A stretch of 64,000 nt of DNA from CAZNPL01 sp964574815 (GTDB lineage Bacteria; Planctomycetota; Phycisphaerae; UBA1845), in contig CAZNPL010000006.1 of assembly GCA_964574815.1 (NCBI GenBank), positions 124,001-188,000 of the forward strand, written 5' to 3'. The notes under the pieces are model-generated. The model was not told the origin of the DNA. It ran no database searches and saw nothing but the letters and a program-made list of their open reading frames with translations. Shown one piece after another: positions 1-8,712 of the stretch. The translations under genes were made by a program, and so were the position numbers. The stretch's first letter is position 1, and each line of letters begins with the position of its first letter.

Positions 1-538
1 CGACGACCTGCCCGCGCTCAAAGCGCATCGAATGCGTCTTACCGTCCCGGTCAACCACGACGTAACACCACTCGCTCAGGGCATTCACCACGCTGACGCC
101 GACCCCGTGCAGCCCCCCCGATACCTTGTAGCTCCCGCGATCGAACTTCCCGCCGGCATGGAGCACCGTCATCACAATTTCAACGGCCGGTCTGCCGTTA
201 AGTTGCGGGTTCTCGTGTTCCATGGGGCCGACCGGGATTCCGCGCCCGTTGTCAACCACCGTGCAGCTCCCGTCGGCCTTCAGCTTGACCAGGATGCTGT
301 CGCAGTATCCCGCCATCGCTTCGTCGATGGCGTTGTCGACGACCTCGTACACCAGGTGATGCAAACCGCTCGCACCCGTGCCGCCGATGTACATCGCCGG
401 CCGGTGGCGAACCGCGGAAAGCCCTTCCAGCACCGTGATCGCCGACTCGTCGTAGCCCCCCTCCCGGCCCGGCTCCCGCCGGGCATCCAGACGTGTTTCC
501 TCTTCCGCTTCTGCAGAAACGTGTGTCTCTCTGTTCAA
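1..538 (-). CDS. gyrB: DNA gyrase subunit B, N-terminal part (runs off window)
   Basis: This is the ATPase end of DNA gyrase, the cytoplasmic type IIA topoisomerase that introduces negative supercoils. About 179 codons are present and the gene continues beyond base 1. GHKL ATPase signatures are clear: VLEGLSAVRHRPAMYIG, the N box in EVVDNAIDEA, VVDNGRGIP, and GLHGVGVSVVNALS. The start is taken as TTG at 538 (Leu-Asn-Arg-Glu-Thr), preceded by a G-rich ribosome binding sequence; no good ATG lies in frame nearby. It lies downstream of a DUF721 gene in the dnaA-dnaN-DUF721-gyrB order, where many bacteria have recF. No recF is seen here. The assignment is certain; the start is moderately sure. Confidence 0.95.
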   Translation of the reverse strand, partial: MNRETHVSAEAEEETRLDARREPGREGGYDESAITVLEGLSAVRHRPAMYIGGTGASGLHHLVYEVVDNAIDEAMAGYCDSILVKLKADGSCTVVDNGRGIPVGPMEHENPQLNGRPAVEIVMTVLHAGGKFDRGSYKVSGGLHGVGVSVVNALSEWCYVVVDRDGKTHSMRFERGQVV

Positions 539-618
539 AATGATACCCCCAATACCCAACTCCAGGGAACCGGCTGGGCCGCCTTCCGCGCCGCCTTCGG
601 CCGACCCGCGCCGACTCG

Positions 619-975
619 TCATGATCGGCGTCGCGCCGCATCGAATCGTACGGCACAAACGCCTTGCCCCGGGCATGCTTCCAGGATTCTCACCGCCAGC
701 AGTTCGGACCACTGCCACTCGTAAGACTGAACAAGCCGCTCGTCGTCCACGTACAGCGTGAGAACACCATTATGCAGAGGTCCTACGGCACAGTGCGCCC
801 GACACTCCGAAGGCAGCGTCGAAGTGACCACACGGCGCAGTTCAGCGCTCGGACGGCCTCGCAGGGGAGCAGCCTCCGCGGCCAACAACCGCTTGGCCGC
901 GTCGCCCAGCAGCGTCGCTCGCGACCGCGGTCTCCGATTCCACGTAATCCAACGTAGATTCTGCTTCGAGTACAT
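619..975 (-). CDS. DUF721 / DciA-like protein
   Basis: A 118-residue cytoplasmic protein of the DUF721 family, which includes DciA, the ancestral loader of the replicative helicase DnaB. The start is ATG at 975 (MYSKQNLRW); the longer open frame to 1116 lies inside dnaN and is not needed. The C-terminal half contains the family-like stretch GVLTLYVDDERLVQSYEWQW, ending in RILEACPGQGVCAVRF. It sits 19 bp after dnaN and before gyrB, the usual DUF721 position beside origin genes, and is probably co-transcribed with them. A role in helicase loading is inferred from family and neighbourhood; sequence similarity is modest, so other nucleic-acid roles remain possible. Confidence 0.7.
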   Translation of the reverse strand: MYSKQNLRWITWNRRPRSRATLLGDAAKRLLAAEAAPLRGRPSAELRRVVTSTLPSECRAHCAVGPLHNGVLTLYVDDERLVQSYEWQWSELLAVRILEACPGQGVCAVRFDAARRRS

Positions 976-994
976 TATATGTTCACCCGCGCCG

Positions 995-2095
995 TCAGGC
1001 GAGGTTGACCGGCATGACCACGTAAAGCAAAGAGTCGCCGCATCGGAAGATGCCCGGCCGGTTGGGCTCTTTGAACTCGAAAACGACAGTCTTCTCCGTC
1101 GCCGCCCGGAGCACATCCGTCAGGAACGTAGGATTAAACCCCACGGCTGTGTCGGAATGCTCATACTCCACGGGGATTTCGACGACGGCCTCACCCTGCT
1201 CGGGCGTGCGGCTCGAAATGGTCAGTTTCCCCTTTGTAAAGGCGAGCTTGACCCCCTTCGACTCCTCGTTGCTCAACAACGCGGCTCGTTTCACGGCGCT
1301 GAGCAACTCATCGGTGGCGAATTCGACCCGTTTGTCACAGTCGGTCGGAATCACCTCCTCGTAAGCCGGGAAATGCCCCTCCAGCAAAGCAGACGTAGCG
1401 CTGGCGCGCGGCGCCTGGAGCACCAGTTGGCTTGGCGTGATCTTGATCGCAACCTTCGCTTCCGGATCCGTCAACATGCGCGACAGCACGTGCATCCCTT
1501 TGACCGGAACGATCGCGCTCTGTGCCTTGGCATCGCCTCCGAGGTTCAGAGGATGCACTGCCTTGGACAAACGGCGTCCGTCGGTGGCGACCATCGTGAG
1601 CCGGTCCGGCTTGACGTCCCAAAGCACGCCGTTGATGGCATACCGCGTATTCTCGCGCGCCGCAGCAAACACGGTCCAGTCGCTTAGAAGCCGCAGATCC
1701 CGAACCGTCAGCTCGAAGTCGTGATCCCGATCAGGCTGAGGAACCGGCGGGAAATCCTCGACAGGCCGCGTAAACATTTGAAAATGGCTGTCGCCCCCTC
1801 GAATATGGCAGATGTTCTCGACGGTTTCCACGTGCAGCACGTCGTCGGTCGATTCGCGGGCGATCTGCGCCAGTTTGTCCGCCGGAACCACGGTCGAGCC
1901 CCCCTCGTCAACCTGTACTTGGGCGACGCTGCATCGGACGCTGACTTCCAGGTCCGTCGCGGAAAGAAAAACAACATCTTCCTGAGCTTCGACCAAGGCG
2001 CATTGCAGGATGGGCTTGGGCGTCCGAGAGGCTACCACACTGCCGAAGACAGCAATCGCATCCACCAACTCGGTTCGGTTGAGCGCCAGTTTCAT
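995..2095 (-). CDS. dnaN: DNA polymerase III subunit beta (sliding clamp)
   Basis: This 366-residue protein is the beta sliding clamp that tethers DNA polymerase III to DNA. Length and sequence match the family over three repeated clamp domains. Recognisable segments are the N-terminal MKLALNRTELVDAI, TDLEVSVRC near residue 50, the middle-domain ATDGRRLSKA, and the C-terminal FNPTFLTDVLRA followed by the end LLYVVMPVNLA, where partner-binding clefts form. The ATG start is unambiguous. It lies in the minus-strand block dnaA, small ORF, dnaN, DUF721, gyrB, about 70 bp downstream of the small ORF. Nothing in the sequence is unusual. Confidence 0.97.
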   Translation of the reverse strand: MKLALNRTELVDAIAVFGSVVASRTPKPILQCALVEAQEDVVFLSATDLEVSVRCSVAQVQVDEGGSTVVPADKLAQIARESTDDVLHVETVENICHIRGGDSHFQMFTRPVEDFPPVPQPDRDHDFELTVRDLRLLSDWTVFAAARENTRYAINGVLWDVKPDRLTMVATDGRRLSKAVHPLNLGGDAKAQSAIVPVKGMHVLSRMLTDPEAKVAIKITPSQLVLQAPRASATSALLEGHFPAYEEVIPTDCDKRVEFATDELLSAVKRAALLSNEESKGVKLAFTKGKLTISSRTPEQGEAVVEIPVEYEHSDTAVGFNPTFLTDVLRAATEKTVVFEFKEPNRPGIFRCGDSLLYVVMPVNLA

Positions 2096-2165
2096 GACCC
2101 TGTTTTCCTGTAAGGTGCTCTCAAAAACTCTTGAGAATAGTAATACGTCGATAATCCTCTAATAC

Positions 2166-2399
2166 CTAATCATAAGGCCTGTTGAACGCGTGCAAAAGAC
2201 TCCCCTGCGGGCGCAAGCCTTCCAGCAAGCGGAGTTTGCGCTCCAGCCCCCGGACCAGCAGGGTGTCGCAAAACTGTTGCTGAACCGTCTGTTGCTCCTT
2301 CGATTCCACACTCAGCCGGGCCTCAACGACTGGACGAGAGCCTGCTGTCAAAATCGCCGCCATGCGCGTCGCCTCTATTGCCCTGTGAATTGACATCAC
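2166..2399 (-). CDS. Small unknown ORF between dnaA and dnaN
   Basis: A possible 77-residue basic, mostly helical protein. Its ATG overlaps the dnaA stop codon (ATGATGTCA), as expected for a translationally coupled operon gene. The middle contains a charged, Gln-rich segment (ESKEQQTVQQQF) followed by LVRGLERKLRLLEGLRP, which could form a short coiled coil. No family is recognised. A small opposite-strand frame overlaps it but looks like a shadow. It is included because the position and start overlap are gene-like; it could equally be a chance open frame between the two essential genes. Confidence 0.4.
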   Translation of the reverse strand: MMSIHRAIEATRMAAILTAGSRPVVEARLSVESKEQQTVQQQFCDTLLVRGLERKLRLLEGLRPQGSLLHAFNRPYD

Positions 2400-3712
2400 G
2401 TCTGCATCTCGGTCTTGAGAAGGGCGCTCAACTCATGAAGCGTGGCGTCCAAAGCGGGTTGCTTGGCGCGCTTCGCGCCAATCAGACGGTGGGCATGGAG
2501 CACCGTCGTGTGGTCACGCCCCCCCAGGTGGCTGCCGATCTCCTCCAGGCTCATTCCAGACAATTCACGCGCCAGGTACATGCAGATCTGCCGCGGATGG
2601 GCAACGGATTGAGTTCGCTTCTTGCCCCGAAGGTCGGGAAGGCGCACGTTGTAATGCTGCGACACGACATTGAGGATGTCGGAAATGTCGATCCGCGGCG
2701 GGGGAGCAGGAGGACCGCCCAGGGCTTCCCGTGCCAACGTCACGTCTATGGGCCTCCCGTTCGTTTGGCTTAGCAGGTCGATCTTCGATAGAGCCCCCTC
2801 GAGTTCGCGAACGTTCGAGTCAATCCGCGACGCCACGAACCTGGTGACGTCGTGCGGCAGGTCGATTCCACGTAACTCGGCCTTGGTGCGCACGATCGCC
2901 ATGCGCGTTTCCAGGCAAGGCTTGTCGACCAGGGCGACCAGACCGGAGCTGAAGCGGCTGACCAGGCGTTCCTCGAGGCTTGGGATGTCGTGGGGCATCG
3001 AATCAGCCGACAGGACGATCTGACGCTCAGACTGCTGGAGCGTGTTGAACGTGTGGAAAAACTCCTCCTGGCTTCGTTCGTGCTCACCGAGGAACTGGAT
3101 GTCGTCAATCACGAGGGTGTCAACGTGCCGGTAGCAATAACGGAATTCATGGAGTGCGCCGGCCTGAACCGCTTCCAGAAAGTGGTTGGTGAACGCCTCA
3201 CAGGAAAGGTACATCAGATTCCGCTGCGAGTCCCGGCGCCGCAGTTCATGACAGATCGCCTGCAGCAGATGGGTTTTGCCCAGCCCGACGTCCCCGTGGA
3301 CAAATAGCGGGTTGTACGCCGTGCCGGGCCGTTCGGCGACGGCCACCGAGGCCGCGTGGGCCAGACGATTGCACGGTCCAGTGATGAAGTTCTCGAAGGT
3401 GTGATCCCGGCCCAGAGGAAGTCCAGCTGAGCCGCGAGAAAAGGGCAACGGATCCGGCGCCGGCTCGGATGCGTCGCAGCGAAATCGGACGGTGACGAGG
3501 CGATCGGTGGCTGCCTGGGCAGCTTCCGCAAATGCTCGGCGGCAGTGCTCGTTGAGATAGCGAAGCTGGGGAGCGTTGAGCGCTTGAATCGTGAGTACAC
3601 CGCCCTCGAGAGACACGGGAATCAACTGTCGAAACCACGCCCGTGCGAGCTTATCATAGTGCAATGCCACGTAATCGAGCACATCGGTCCAGATGGAGTC
3701 GCTGACGCGCAT
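2396..3712 (-). CDS. dnaA: Chromosomal replication initiator protein DnaA
   Basis: DnaA, 438 residues, the AAA+ initiator that melts the chromosomal origin. Domain I (IWTDVLDYVALHYDKL...) is at the N-terminus. The AAA+ core shows Walker A GDVGLGKTHLL and Walker B LVIDDIQFL, with the sensor region around SRFSSGLVALVDKP. Domain IV ends with the DnaA-box binding signature DHTTVLHAHRLI. The linker between domains I and III is short. The ATG at 3712 gives the canonical N-terminus. It heads the minus-strand block followed by dnaN, DUF721 and gyrB, and is divergent from the topoisomerase VI genes. This layout suggests that the chromosome origin may be close by. Confidence 0.97.
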   Translation of the reverse strand: MRVSDSIWTDVLDYVALHYDKLARAWFRQLIPVSLEGGVLTIQALNAPQLRYLNEHCRRAFAEAAQAATDRLVTVRFRCDASEPAPDPLPFSRGSAGLPLGRDHTFENFITGPCNRLAHAASVAVAERPGTAYNPLFVHGDVGLGKTHLLQAICHELRRRDSQRNLMYLSCEAFTNHFLEAVQAGALHEFRYCYRHVDTLVIDDIQFLGEHERSQEEFFHTFNTLQQSERQIVLSADSMPHDIPSLEERLVSRFSSGLVALVDKPCLETRMAIVRTKAELRGIDLPHDVTRFVASRIDSNVRELEGALSKIDLLSQTNGRPIDVTLAREALGGPPAPPPRIDISDILNVVSQHYNVRLPDLRGKKRTQSVAHPRQICMYLARELSGMSLEEIGSHLGGRDHTTVLHAHRLIGAKRAKQPALDATLHELSALLKTEMQT

Positions 3713-3995
3713 GGAGCGTGGTATCCGCCTTGGCTGTCGGCTCCCCGGTGCTCATCGCGCGCCCGGCGCGGCGCCCCTGCGGAAGGCTGCTAAATCCATT
3801 TATCACAGGTGGTTATGGCCAAGAGGCGCCATGCCGACAGAGTCGGCGCAATTGTACTCGCAACCGCGCACTTCGCCACCAGACATTCCCCTAACTTTTA
3901 GTCCGCCAGCCGACGGCGGTCGACGCTTGATGGCGACGTCCTAATCCCTATTATTCTTCGTGTCTGGATGGAACCGCTGTCAGAGGGGTGCCAGG
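3713..3995. other. dnaA / top6B divergent intergenic region
   Basis: About 280 bp between the divergent dnaA and top6B starts. It must hold both promoters and is a natural place to look for the origin. I see a GC-rich stretch near 3760-3785 and a more AT-rich part near 3785-3800 and 3885-3960. The sequence TTATCACAG at about 3799 only loosely resembles a DnaA box, and no cluster of TTATCCACA-like sites is visible. An origin is therefore possible but not supported by the sequence alone. Confidence 0.4.
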
Positions 3996-5951
3996 ATGGC
4001 TGAAACACGCACTACGGCGCATCGCCCGGAACTGTCGAGCGAACAACAGTTGGCGTTCGAGTTTGATCGGCGGCCGCTCCAGGATGGACGAAGCCGCACG
4101 AACGGGAGGCGTTCGACTTTGCCGCGATCGGAAAAGCGGAAATCGACGGAGAAGCGGGGCACCGCCAGGCGGAACAGCGCGGACCGCCGGAAAGGTGGAG
4201 CCGTCACCGCGGAAAGGCTGGCCGCTCAACAACGGGAAATCTCGGTCTCTGAGTTCTTCGCCAAGAACCGGCATCTCCTCGGTTTTGACAACAAGCGGAA
4301 GTCGCTGCTCACCACGGTGAAGGAGGCCGTGGACAACGCATTGGACGCCTGCGAGGAGGCCAGAATCCTGCCCTCGCTGCGCGTCGACGTGACGCAGCTC
4401 AGGGAGGAGCGGTTCCGCGTCGTGGTCCAGGACAACGGGCCGGGCATCATCAAGAGCCAGATCCCCAACATCTTCGGAAAATTGCTGTACGGGTCGAAGT
4501 TCCACCGACTGAAAATGTGCCGCGGGCAGCAAGGGATCGGCATCAGCGCGGCCGGCATGTATGGGTTGATCACCACCGGAAAACCCATGAACATCGTCAG
4601 CCGGCCATCGTCGCGCGCCACGGCTCACCATTACAAGATCGCCATCGATACCAGGAAAAACCGCCCGGACATCGTCCAGGACGAAGAAGTGGAAGTCGAT
4701 TGGCCGCACGGGACGATGGTGGAAATCGAGCTGGTCGCAAGCTACGCAAAGGGTCGCCAGGGCGTCGACGAGTACCTCGAGCAGACGGCGATCGTGAATC
4801 CGCACGCGGAGATTCGCTACACCAATCCCGCCGGTGAGGAGAAGCTGTACCCGCGGGCCACGGACGTGCTGCCCGATGAGACGCGCGAGATCAAACCCCA
4901 TCCGCACGGCATCGAGCTGGGCGCGTTGATGAAGATGCTCAAGGAAACCCAGGCCCAGAAAGTGGGCGGATTTCTGCAGAAGGAGTTCTCGCGCGTCAGC
5001 CCGAGCGTCAGCAAGGGCGTCTGCGCCGCCGCGGGCGTGACAGCCCTGACTTGGGTGAAACAGGTCGACTCGCAGGCCGCCGAGCGCCTCTACAACGCGC
5101 TGCAAAAGGCCCGCGTGATGGCGCCGTCAACCGACTGCCTGGCGCCGATCGGGGCCGAGCAATTGTTGGCCGGTCTCTTGAAAGAGGTGAAGGCGGAATT
5201 CTACACCGCCGCGACGCGTAACCCGGCGATCTATCGCGGTAATCCCTTCCAGGTCGAAGTCGGATTGGCGTACGGCGGCGACCTGCCGGCGGACCAGCAG
5301 GCCCGCCTCCTCCGCTTCGCAAACCGCGTGCCGCTGCTTTACCAACAGTCACACTGCACGGTGTACAAGGCCGTCCTGGAGACCAACTGGCGCTCATACG
5401 GCGTGCAGCAGAGCGGAGGCGCACTGCCCAACGGCCCGCTCGTGATCATGGTGCACCTGGCCAGCGTGTGGGTGCCCTTCACCTCCGAGTCGAAAGAGGC
5501 CATCGCCGACTACGACGAGATCCGCCGCGAGGTGGGCCTCGCACTGCGGGAATGCGGCCGCAAACTGCAGGTATTCATCCGGCGGCGCAAACGAACGCAG
5601 CGCGAAGGCGAGCGCCGCAGCGTATTCCTGCGCTACATCCCCGAGGTCAGTCAGTCCCTCAGCGCGATCACCGGCGCCAGCTCGAAGAAACTTCGCGACC
5701 AACTCTACGAGATCGCCCGAAGTCGCACCGAGCTGGCCGATCGCGAGCTGGACGAGCACGGCCGGTTCATCAAAGAGAAGCCAAGCCGCGACGGCCGTCC
5801 CGATCCCAACACCATTATCCTCGAACGGGAGCCCGGCTCGTCGGGAGAAGAGGCCCTGTTCGACGACGACCACCGTCCGATTGAGAAGAAACAACTGTCC
5901 AACGGCGGGCGCCGCAAGAAGACCAAGAACCGCAAACGTGGACGCCGCTGA
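3996..5951 (+). CDS. top6B: DNA topoisomerase VI subunit B
   Basis: This 651-residue protein is the ATPase subunit of the type IIB topoisomerase VI, which passes one duplex through another. The GHKL ATPase has the N box VKEAVDNALDACEEA (about residues 107-121), VVQDNGPGI, and the lid GQQGIGISAAGM. The central helix-two-turns-helix and transducer regions follow, and the C-terminus is a Lys/Arg-rich tail (GGRRKKTKNRKRGRR). The N-terminal 80 residues are basic and low-complexity. I prefer ATG 3996, with GAGGGG just upstream, over GTG 3960. It is followed after 57 bp by the A subunit, so both subunits of the A2B2 enzyme are encoded. Topoisomerase VI is typical of archaea and plants and sporadic in bacteria. 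Confidence 0.93.
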   Translation: MAETRTTAHRPELSSEQQLAFEFDRRPLQDGRSRTNGRRSTLPRSEKRKSTEKRGTARRNSADRRKGGAVTAERLAAQQREISVSEFFAKNRHLLGFDNKRKSLLTTVKEAVDNALDACEEARILPSLRVDVTQLREERFRVVVQDNGPGIIKSQIPNIFGKLLYGSKFHRLKMCRGQQGIGISAAGMYGLITTGKPMNIVSRPSSRATAHHYKIAIDTRKNRPDIVQDEEVEVDWPHGTMVEIELVASYAKGRQGVDEYLEQTAIVNPHAEIRYTNPAGEEKLYPRATDVLPDETREIKPHPHGIELGALMKMLKETQAQKVGGFLQKEFSRVSPSVSKGVCAAAGVTALTWVKQVDSQAAERLYNALQKARVMAPSTDCLAPIGAEQLLAGLLKEVKAEFYTAATRNPAIYRGNPFQVEVGLAYGGDLPADQQARLLRFANRVPLLYQQSHCTVYKAVLETNWRSYGVQQSGGALPNGPLVIMVHLASVWVPFTSESKEAIADYDEIRREVGLALRECGRKLQVFIRRRKRTQREGERRSVFLRYIPEVSQSLSAITGASSKKLRDQLYEIARSRTELADRELDEHGRFIKEKPSRDGRPDPNTIILEREPGSSGEEALFDDDHRPIEKKQLSNGGRRKKTKNRKRGRR

Positions 5952-6008
5952 ACGTTGCTCTAAAACGCCGCCGGCGGGTGCGGGGAGCGCAGCAGCCGGG
6001 AGAATTGC

Positions 6009-7163
6009 ATGGCCAAGAAGCGTACCACGCGTAAATCGAAAACGTCGAAACGCACGCGACCGCGTAAGGGCGACAACGGACAATCGAAGACGCGCGAAAA
6101 ACTGATCGACCTGGCCCAATCAGTCGTGGCCCAGGTCGAGGCGGTCCAAAACCCGACCATCCAGGTCCCCGTCCGCGCCTTGAGCAATGTGGCCTTCAAT
6201 GAGAAGCGCGGCATCATCGAGATGGGCGAGGGCAAGGCTGCCCGGCCGTTCTTCGACCTCGGCAACGCCCGCCGCTTCATGCAGACCATGCTCATGAGTA
6301 GCGAGCTGCTCAAACTCCAGGACCAGGGCAAGACGACCAGCATCCGTGACATGTTCTACCACTGCAAGCACACCATCGAGGGTACCCGCGAGGAAACCTT
6401 CAACGATCAGGACGAGTCGGACCCCGTGATCGAAGACCTCGAGGTCACGCTCAGGACGTTGCGGGAAGAGCTGCGCGTCTTCGCCAACCCCGGTGGAGCG
6501 ATGGTCGGCCCGATGGTCATCCGCGACTCCGGCGACGAGATCGACTTGGCACGCATGGGTAGCGGCGGATGGGCGGTCCCCTCCATCGTCGAACCGGACG
6601 TGATCGATTTCGTGCGGCACAAGGCGAAATCTGTGCTGCTGATCGAAAAAGCCGCTATCTGGATGCGGTTTAACGAGGATCGTTTCTGGGAAACCCACAA
6701 GTGCATGATCGTCCACGGCGGAGGCCAGCCGCCGCGCGGAGTTCGGCGATTGTGCTACCGAATGGCCAACGAGTTGAAACTGCCGCTCTACGTGCTCGTC
6801 GATAATGACCCGTGGGGCTACTACATCTATTCGGTCGTCAAGCAGGGTTCGATCAACCTCGCTTTCGAGTCAAGCCGGATGGCCGTCCCGTCCGCCCGCT
6901 TCATCGGCATGAGCAGCTATGACGCCGACACCTACGACATCTCCCCGTCGGTCACGATCCGGCTGAACGACAAGGACATTTCACGCGCGAAGGAGATACT
7001 GGCCTATCCCTGGTTCTCCGACCGCCGCTGGCAGCGCGAGATCAAGCACATGCTCAAGCGAGGCGTCAAGCTCGAGCTCGAAGCCCTCTCCAACAAGGAC
7101 TTCTCCTTCATCGCCGACACCTACGTCCCCGACAAGCTAAAGAAGCGTAAGTGGCTCGATTGA
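6009..7163 (+). CDS. top6A: DNA topoisomerase VI subunit A (Spo11-like)
   Basis: The 384-residue DNA-cleaving subunit of topoisomerase VI, homologous to Spo11. The 5Y-CAP domain carries the catalytic tyrosine in SIRDMFYHCKH (Tyr117 by my count). The Toprim domain has its glutamate in VLLIEKAAIWMRF and the acidic pair in VDNDPWGYYIY, so the metal-binding set looks intact. MIVHGGGQPPRGVRRLCYRM is the usual conserved strand-helix segment. The N-terminus is Lys/Arg-rich, as in subunit B. ATG 6009 has a GGGAG sequence 12 bp upstream. It forms a two-gene unit with top6B, divergent from dnaA. Gyrase is encoded in the same window, so this is an additional, not replacement, type II enzyme. Confidence 0.93.
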   Translation: MAKKRTTRKSKTSKRTRPRKGDNGQSKTREKLIDLAQSVVAQVEAVQNPTIQVPVRALSNVAFNEKRGIIEMGEGKAARPFFDLGNARRFMQTMLMSSELLKLQDQGKTTSIRDMFYHCKHTIEGTREETFNDQDESDPVIEDLEVTLRTLREELRVFANPGGAMVGPMVIRDSGDEIDLARMGSGGWAVPSIVEPDVIDFVRHKAKSVLLIEKAAIWMRFNEDRFWETHKCMIVHGGGQPPRGVRRLCYRMANELKLPLYVLVDNDPWGYYIYSVVKQGSINLAFESSRMAVPSARFIGMSSYDADTYDISPSVTIRLNDKDISRAKEILAYPWFSDRRWQREIKHMLKRGVKLELEALSNKDFSFIADTYVPDKLKKRKWLD

Positions 7164-7398
7164 CCATACTGACCCAACGAGCGTGCAAGGCGCTTTCGGC
7201 GGAGCGAGTGTATGCTGTCAGTACCGCGGCAGTGATGGAGCAATCGTGCTCTGGCGGCCCGGTGCACGTGCCCGACTCACTTGCCTTTGCTACTGTCACA
7301 GCCGCGGCGACCGCGTGCGTCGGCAAATCCGTTGACTCGCCGGTTACCCCGCCTCACAATCAACCGCCTGGGCTGCTTGTGTGAAGGAGGAGCGCGCC

Positions 7399-8316
7399 AT
7401 GCCACGTACGCCGTCTCCACTCGTGTCGCGTGCCGGGATAGTCAAGCAGGGGTACTTGTTCAAGGGATTGTCGGACGACAAGCCTCTGTCGAGAGCACGT
7501 CTCTCTGAAGCACGACGCCGAAGAAAACGCATTGTCTTCGGCTGGTACGGCGGAAAGTACGGGCATCTCGATTGGCTGCTGCCGTTGTTGCCGACATGCC
7601 ACCATTACTGCGAACCCTTCGGCGGATCCGCCGCCGTCCTGCTGAACAGAACGCCTTCTCCAGTGGAGACGTACAACGACGTTGACGGCGAGGTCGTGAA
7701 CTTCTTCCGCGTGCTCCGAAACCAGCGCGCAAAGCTGCTCAAGACCATCGCCCTGACGCCGTTCTCGCGCGAGGAGTTCTTCGAGGCCGTCAATTCAAAC
7801 GGCCGCCGACTCTCCAATCTCGAACGTGCCCGCAGGTTTTTCATCCGCGCGCGCCAGGTCCGGACCGGATTGGCCCAAACGGCATCCCTCGGCCGCTGGG
7901 CAAACTGCAAACGCACCAGCCGCAACGGCATGTCGGGCGTGGTGTCGCGCTGGCTGGGAAGCGGTGAGATGCTCCCGGAAATCGCCGTACGCCTGCTCCG
8001 CGTGCAGATCGAAAACAGACCGGCCGCCGATCTCCTGCAACTATACGACGATGCCGACACGCTGTTTTACTGCGATCCTCCGTACCCGCACGGCTCTCGA
8101 AATGACGACAAGGCGTACGAGTTCGAAATGACCGACGCGCAGCACCGGGGCCTGGCCCGACTTTTGGGCGGGCTGAAGGCCCGCGTCGCCGTCTCCGGCT
8201 ACCGCTGCGACCTGCTCGACACCCTGTATGACCAATGGCGAGTGGTCGAGGCTCCGGCCAAGTCGTGCCATTCGTCCAAAGGAATTCGCGTCGAGGCCCT
8301 CTGGATGAACTACTGA
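7399..8316 (+). CDS. D12-class DNA adenine N6-methyltransferase
   Basis: A 305-residue DNA adenine methyltransferase of the Dam/D12 class, transferring methyl from S-adenosylmethionine to adenine N6. The order of motifs is that of the alpha class. An FGWYGGKYGHLDWLLPLLP segment precedes motif I, EPFGGSAAVLLN, which binds SAM. The target recognition region follows, then motif IV DPPYPHGSRNDD. The ATG at 7399 has GGAGGAG immediately upstream, better than the GTG at 7381. No restriction endonuclease gene lies beside it, so it looks like an orphan methylase; the recognition sequence cannot be read from sequence. It lies 235 bp after top6A and just before a tRNA gene. Confidence 0.9.
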   Translation: MPRTPSPLVSRAGIVKQGYLFKGLSDDKPLSRARLSEARRRRKRIVFGWYGGKYGHLDWLLPLLPTCHHYCEPFGGSAAVLLNRTPSPVETYNDVDGEVVNFFRVLRNQRAKLLKTIALTPFSREEFFEAVNSNGRRLSNLERARRFFIRARQVRTGLAQTASLGRWANCKRTSRNGMSGVVSRWLGSGEMLPEIAVRLLRVQIENRPAADLLQLYDDADTLFYCDPPYPHGSRNDDKAYEFEMTDAQHRGLARLLGGLKARVAVSGYRCDLLDTLYDQWRVVEAPAKSCHSSKGIRVEALWMNY

Positions 8317-8478
8317 TCAGCCCGGTGGCGGCCCCGGGTTTCCTCTCTGCAAGCCGACGCGGTTTCCGAAGCCGAGGAGGTCTCTGACCGTGATGCTCGA
8401 GGCGATCCAGGGCGTCGCCCTCCCTCGCCATTGCCGACCGACCCCGCTCGGCTGTAAACTGTTTGAGACCGGGGTGTT

Positions 8479-8552
8479 ACGCCGGTAGCTCAGGTGGACA
8501 GAGCATCGGATTTCTAATCCGAGAGTCGCAGGTTCGAGTCCTGCCCGGCGTA
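8479..8552 (+). tRNA. tRNA-Arg (anticodon UCU)
   Basis: A 74-nt cloverleaf. The acceptor stem ACGCCGG/CCGGCGT is perfect over 7 bp, with discriminator A. A D-arm begins GCTC. The anticodon stem TCGGA/TCCGA carries loop TTTCTAA, giving anticodon TCT for AGA/AGG codons. The T-arm is GCAGG-TTCGAGT-CCTGC. CCA is not encoded. Confidence 0.96.
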
Positions 8553-8712
8553 GTCTCTCAAGGGCCTGTCATGAAAGGAGTTATCTCCGCGGGACAATCA
8601 GCCGACCCTCTTGATTCGGACAGTATCGGACTTGGGCGTGCCTTGACCGTTCCGTTGCCTGGCGTTTGAGCACCCTCTGCGTGCAGTCCGTTAAGAACCC
8701 GCACCGAGAACG

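Noticed and set aside
3713..3995. Chromosomal origin with DnaA boxes
   Set aside because: No cluster of TTATCCACA-like boxes is visible; only one weak resemblance.
3951..5105. 384-residue minus-strand open frame opposite top6B
   Set aside because: Shadow of an unmistakable topoisomerase subunit.
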